Shown here piece after piece: positions 59,601 through 64,000 of a stretch of 64,000 nucleotides of DNA (position 1 is its first letter; each line of letters opens with the position of its first letter). The notes under the pieces are model-generated. The model worked only from the letters and a program-made list of their open reading frames with translations. It searched no databases and was not told where the DNA came from. This stretch comes from Megaleporinus macrocephalus. Its lineage: Eukaryota; Chordata; Actinopteri; Characiformes; Anostomidae. The translations under genes and the position numbers were made by a program. The DNA is taken from contig CM038716.1 in NCBI GenBank assembly GCA_021613375.1, positions 6,544,394 to 6,608,393 on the forward strand, written 5' to 3'.

Positions 59601-60770
59601 TGAATCAGACCGTAGTCGACAAGATTCTGTCTAAATCCTACTGTACCCTGACAAAATACCACTTTAATCAGACTGTAGTCGACAAGATTCTGTCTGAATC
59701 CTTCTGTACCCTGGCAAAATACCACCTGAATCAGACCGTAGTCAATAAAATTCTGTCTGAATCCTACTGTACCCTGGCAAAATACCACCTGAATCAGACC
59801 GTAGTTGACAAGATTCTGTTTGAATCCTACTGTACCCTGACAAAATACCACTTTAATCAGACTGTAGTCGACAAGATTCTGTCTGAATCCTACTGTATAC
59901 TGACAAAATACCACCCGAATCAGACCGTAGTCGACAAGATTCTGTTTGAATCCTACTGTACCCTGACAAAATACCACTTTAATCAGACTGTAGTCGACAA
60001 GATTCTGTTTGAATCCTACTGTACCCTGACAAAATACCACCTGAATCAGACTGTTGTCGACAAGATGCTTTCTAAATCCAACTGTACCCTGGCTAAATAC
60101 CACCTGAATCAGACTGTTGTCGACAAGATGCTTTCTAAATCCAACTGTACCCTGACACAATACCAACTGAATCAGACTGTAGTCGACAAGAATCTGTCTG
60201 AATCCTACTGTAGCCTGACAAAATACCACCTGAATCAGACAGTACTCTGACAAGATTCTGTTGAAATCTGAATTCATCACAAATGTTTGTTGGAATCTGA
60301 CTGTAGCTGACAAAATTCTGTCTGATTACAGCTAATGAAATTGTACTTGGATATTATTGTACCCTGGCACCGTTCCATCTGAATCAGATTGTAGTTACCA
60401 AGAATCAGTCAGAATCTGATTGCATGCTGAATCCAATTGTATCCCCAGAAAAAATAGGTCTAAATCTGACTGTAGCTGACAAGATTTAGTCTAGATCTGA
60501 TTGTAGGTGACAACATTCAGTCTAAATCTGATTGTAGCCAACAAGATTCTTTCTAAATCCAATGTACCCAGAGAAAATTCTGTCTGAACCTGATGGTAGC
60601 AAACAAGATTCTGTCTCAATCCCACTGCTGCCAACAAAGTTCTGTCTCAATCTAACGTACCCTGATAAAAGTCTAATTGAATCTGACTGCACCCTGACAA
60701 AATTCTAACTAAACGTGCTTGTAGCCTCACAGATTCTGTCTGAATCCCCAACAAAATAATACACAGTCGG
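53690..60770. repeat. 63-bp dimeric satellite filling otol1 intron 1, with ~1.7-kb higher-order units
   Basis: The unit is two related halves: a 31-base half starting CTGAATCAGACTGTAGTCGA and a 32-base half starting CTGAATCCTACTGTACCCTG. Arrays of this dimer are broken by four diverged junction blocks (with GTCTAGATCTGATTGTAG at about 55448, 57162, 58938 and 60490), giving higher-order spacings of 1714, 1776 and 1552 bases. The second and third arrays (about 55500-56800, 57200-58600) are almost identical apart from one extra dimer. Frames of up to 447 codons on both strands result from the 63-base period and are not genes. Outer flanks hold old monomers of about 31-35 bases. Confidence 0.95.
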
Positions 60771-60926
60771 GCCCCTGTCGGGAGTTTTGCACAGATTCCT
60801 GCACTACAAATAAAATTATACAAATAAATTAACAATTTAAATGTCAATGACGTCAGGCTGCACCTCCACTCTTCTGAAATGAAAAATTATATTTTAAATC
60901 AGTCGCTGTGATCTGTGGTCACTCAC

Positions 60927-60975
60927 CGTTTTCCACTGATGAAGCATGACTCACACAGACAGAGCTGAAGTTTAG
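60927..60975 (-). other. otol1: Putative non-coding first exon of otol1
   Basis: On the - strand the segment ends CATCAGTGGAAAACG at 60927, followed by a strong donor GTGAGT (60926-60921). It starts about 30 bases downstream of a TATA box. The splice acceptor just before the otol1 ATG at 53595 requires such an exon. Joining the two gives a first intron of about 7.3 kb consisting almost entirely of the 63-bp satellite. Confidence 0.6.
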
Positions 60976-60998
60976 TCAGCGAGTCCCGAAGGGCACAC

Positions 60999-61005
60999 TT
61001 TTATA
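60999..61005 (-). promoter_or_regulatory. otol1: TATA box of the presumed otol1 promoter
   Basis: TATAAAA on the - strand, in the context CAGGTATAAAAGTGTGCCC, about 30 bases upstream of the presumed first exon. Good spacing and the downstream splice donor make this a coherent core promoter. Confidence 0.6.
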
Positions 61006-61009
61006 CCTG

Positions 61010-62109
61010 CACACGCACACCTGTGATGGTCCCCTTTGATGTCCAGTGACCTCATTAGCACTAATGTAGAGCGGAGAGACGGTGTTATATATTGTATGGC
61101 GTTGCACGGAGGAAGCAGTGTAAGAGGAGAGATGATGTAGCCCTGAGGGAATTGCCACCCTCCCCACTCCCCCACCACTCAGTCAGGGTGACTCCGCCCA
61201 GTGACTGACCCTGTTTCCAGCTTCGCTCTTCTTTATGCTCTTCTTTAAGTTTTTTGTTTACGTTATTTCTCCGCTTTATCCTGTGTCTCTCCCACGCTGC
61301 TCTGTTACCCACAATGCCCTGCGGGCCTGTGCCCCAACACCACCCCCCGGCTACGGTTACAGCCGCACGGTTCCCTCTTTATTATAGAAAAGTAACTGCC
61401 AGTTCAACATAGAATATGTCGACACCATGCAGCACATGCACAGTATAGAACAGTTTATTATCATATTTTTTATTTTATGTAGTTTTAAACCATTTATTAG
61501 TAGCAACTGTACCTGTAAGGATTTCTATTAATATTAATATTTCATTCTTAACATATGTAATTGCTTGCTATTCACTTGGATTGGTAAAAACGAAGGCCTA
61601 TATTTGTATATACTCATAACCATTACATATATATCAGAGGGAGCTTTTAGAGGTAGACGCCTCAATTCACCACCCCTGTGAAATTCTCATTCACATACTT
61701 CACATCAAACCCCTCTGAATGACTTTGTTTACATCTTAACCATTTAGCATTGCAGACAATTTAGAAATTGGAATTCCCCTTTAGGGTGCATCTATTGTTG
61801 AAGCTTGTATAAACTCTGACCAATACAATAGGACACTCTGGAGCAGCCAGAGGTCACATAATCCTAAGGTCACCATACCCAATGCTGAACAAGGGTTAAT
61901 GGGGTATGAAGCCCGCCAGCACCGGGCTGTGGAGCAGTGGAACCAACCAACACATCTTTGGGAATACTTCTCAATTGCTGATAGAATAACGATCCAATGC
62001 AGTTTTTTAAGTATGTTGAAGCAGCTTTTCATAGCAAGAAGTGTTTTTTTAGATAACATGAACTTAATAACTGACAACATGAACATCTATTTAAAAAAAA
62101 CCCAAAAAA

Positions 62110-62110
<1 letters not shown>
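61010..62110. other. Upstream region of otol1, with repeat relic
   Basis: About 61010-61400 is moderately GC-rich and might hold otol1 regulatory sequence, but I cannot name sites. A copy of the dispersed family with GAATTCCCCTTTAGGG lies at 61637-61790. The stretch 61795-62010 (GGGCTGTGGAGCAGTGGAA) resembles part of a decayed Tc1-like element, at low confidence. Confidence 0.4.

Positions 62111-62114
<4 letters not shown>

Positions 62115-62185
<71 letters not shown>
62115..62185. repeat. (TA)n microsatellite
   Basis: About 70 bases of alternating TA, preceded by an A-rich tract (AAAAAAACCCAAAAAAAAC). 62190-62650 shows no recognisable feature. Confidence 0.96.
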
Positions 62186-62187
<2 letters not shown>

Positions 62188-62659
62188 GCCGATCCAATTA
62201 ACCAGCAAGCTAATTGGTTTGTGTCTATGAACCTTTGACAAAAAATTAGCCAATTGTATCACAAAAGAATAATAACTGTGTGGGTCATAGAAATGTTTTT
62301 AACAGATATAATAACTGTCTATGACAGATATAGGCTGCCTGGTCAGCTAACTAATTAACTAATTGGTTGGTGCCATTGACAGTCGCAAAACAGGCATAAG
62401 TTAAGCATATCACTACAACAAAATACCATTAAAATGTTTTAACGGATATAACATGTGCGAAACACTAAGTCGCCAAAGTGGGAATTGAAACAGGTAGTAT
62501 AAACTATTTAATTAAGTTTCCAGAAATTGAATTTTGGTCTTAATTATTTAATCAAACATTTTAAGTTACTGTTAGCCATGATAGTGTGTTAAAACTATTT
62601 TTGTGTCACCAGAACTCATGAATAAAATGACAACAGTGCATATATTAGGCAAAGGTGTC

Positions 62660-62900
62660 AAAAGTATTCACATTCAGTACTAAGGTAGAAGTATTGATAC
62701 TAGGGTTAAAAAGTACTTCAGTAGAAGTTGAAGTATCAACTGAAGCTTTTTACTCCAGTAAAAGCGTAAAAAGTACTGCTTTCAAAACTACTAAAGTATA
62801 AAAGTAAAAGTAATGTAAGGAAAAATGACATTAAGGACAAAAGCTTAGGTCACAGCACAGGGGTCTATAGTGCACTAGCTCACCTCCCCAAAACCCCATT
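62660..62900. mobile_element. Fragment of a common fish DNA element (AGTACTTCAGTAGAAGT-rich)
   Basis: Words such as AAAAGTATTCACATTCAGTA, AAAAAGTACTTCAGTAGAAG and TAAAAGTAAAAGTAATGTAA match from memory a teleost non-autonomous DNA element rich in AAGTACT. The following array at 63185-64000 uses related words (GAGTAGAAAGTACTGATA) and may have grown from its right part. Confidence 0.55.
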
Positions 62901-63184
62901 CTTCTAAAAGCCATAACGACTATAATGTTATATTAAAATGTTAATGTTGAAAAAATGGGATGCAATAGGCTTCCTGTTTCAGGAAAATTAATGTATTTTA
63001 GTACAATGTAAATATATTTAAGAAGCATATCTGTGTACTGCTGAGCATTAACATGTGTTTCATGGAGCAGAAGATATGATGACTAGTTGCCTATAAGTAT
63101 TGTAATTCAAAGGCATGTTATCAATAACCTTTACTGGAATGTAAATGTACATAAATGAAAGCAAGCTGAAATGAATTAGGAGTA

Positions 63185-64000
63185 ACGAGATTATGTTTAA
63201 AATGTAAGAAGTAGAAAGTAAAGATAATGGAGTGTAAATGTAAGGAGTAGAAAGTAAAGATAATGGAGTGTAAATGTAAGGAGTAGAAAGTACTGATAAT
63301 TGAGTGTAAATGTAAGGAGTAGAAAGTACAGATAATGGAGTGTAAATGTAAGGAGTAGAAAGTACTGGTAATGGAGTGTAAATGTAAAGAGTAGAAAGTA
63401 CTGATAATGGAGTGTAAATGTAAGGAGTAGAAAGTACAGATAATGGAGTGTAAATGTAAGGAGTAGAAAGTACAGATAATGGAGTGTAAATGTAAGGAGT
63501 AGAAAGTACAGATAATGGAGTGTAAATGTAAGGAGTAGAAAGTACAGATAATGGAGTGTAAATGTAAGGAGTAGAAAGTACTGGTAATGGAGTGTAAATG
63601 TAAAGAGTAGAAAGTACTGATAATGGAGTGTAAATGTAAGGAGTAGAAAGTACTGATAATGGAGTGTAAATGTAAGGAGTAGAAAGTACTGATAATGGAG
63701 TGTAAATGTGAGGAGTAGAAAGTACTGATAATGGAGTGTAAATGTAAGGAGTAGAAAGTACTGATAATGGAGTGTAAATGTAAGGAGTAGAAAGTACTGA
63801 TAATGGAGTGTAAATGTGAGGAGTAGAAAGTACTGATAATGGAGTGTAAATGTAAGGAGTAGAAAGTACTGATAATGGAGTGTAAATGTAAGGAGTAGAA
63901 AGTACTGATAATGGAGTGTAAATGTAAGGAGTAGAAAGTACTGATAATGGAGTGTAAATGTAAGGAGTAGAAAGTACAGATAGTGGAGTGTAAATGTAAG
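63185..64000. repeat. 36-bp minisatellite running off the window
   Basis: Units carry GGAGTAGAAAGTACTGATAA then TGGAGTGTAAATGTAA. The period is 36 bases, with about 22 units and few variants (GTACAG, GTACTGG, GTGAGG). A block of consecutive units (about 63270-63420) is repeated as a group at about 63510-63660. It continues past the window end. Confidence 0.93.

Noticed and set aside
53935..60313. Frames up to 447 codons with 21-residue repeats on both strands
   Set aside because: The 63-bp satellite gives open frames in many phases; there is no start context, splice signal or protein family.

Overview
This window is vertebrate nuclear DNA, almost certainly from a teleost fish. It has intron-rich genes with GT-AG splice sites, V-SINE/DANA-like SINEs, degenerate Tc1-like transposases, a jockey-like LINE fragment, long (TA)n runs and many minisatellites. 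One long fold-back element resembles an element I remember as abundant in characiform fishes (tetras, piranhas) and relatives. That placement is inference from memory only.

Three protein-coding genes can be reconstructed. (1) The last nine exons of atg16l1 (+ strand, 2024-13551) encode the C-terminal WD40 propeller of the autophagy protein ATG16L1; its 5' exons lie to the left of the window. (2) A complete visual S-arrestin gene, sag (+ strand, coding 27792-38124), has 15 coding exons that join in frame to 387 aa, plus a probable non-coding first exon ending at 24051. ATG16L1 next to SAG is also the human 2q37 order, which supports orthology. (3) A complete otolin-1-like gene, otol1 (- strand, coding 53595 down to 49366), encodes a secreted short-chain collagen with a C1q head (439 aa), plus a probable TATA-driven non-coding first exon at 60927-60975. 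The three genes are not a functional unit: one serves autophagy, one photoreceptor signalling and one the otolith matrix.

The rest is mostly repeats. By summing array spans I estimate about 25 kb (roughly 40%) is minisatellite or satellite. The arrays are: 1-1700 (CTGT/GT rich), 7200-8690 (31 bp), 10780-13240 (56 bp), 15420-16905 (51-bp higher-order, nearly G-free), 19090-20780, 29480-30010 (76 bp), 37180-37580, 38240-38650 and 41025-41400 (related 42-bp units), 43034-47225 (24 bp), 47800-49300 (56 bp), 50900-52900 (43 bp), 53690-60770 (63 bp) and 63185-64000 (36 bp). Most long reading frames in the window come from arrays whose period is a multiple of three; they are not genes.

I found no CRISPR array, operon, phage or other novel enzymatic system. 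The observations most worth checking are: an arginine at the position of human ATG16L1 K490; a 180-bp near-identical duplicate of the sag stop-codon region 2.77 kb downstream; three separate satellites that each look like an expanded A/B dimer; higher-order duplication inside the 63-bp and 24-bp arrays; an inverted TTAGGG tract; a hAT-like element with a perfect 8-bp target duplication inside sag; and conserved-looking microexons of 10 and 15 nt in sag.
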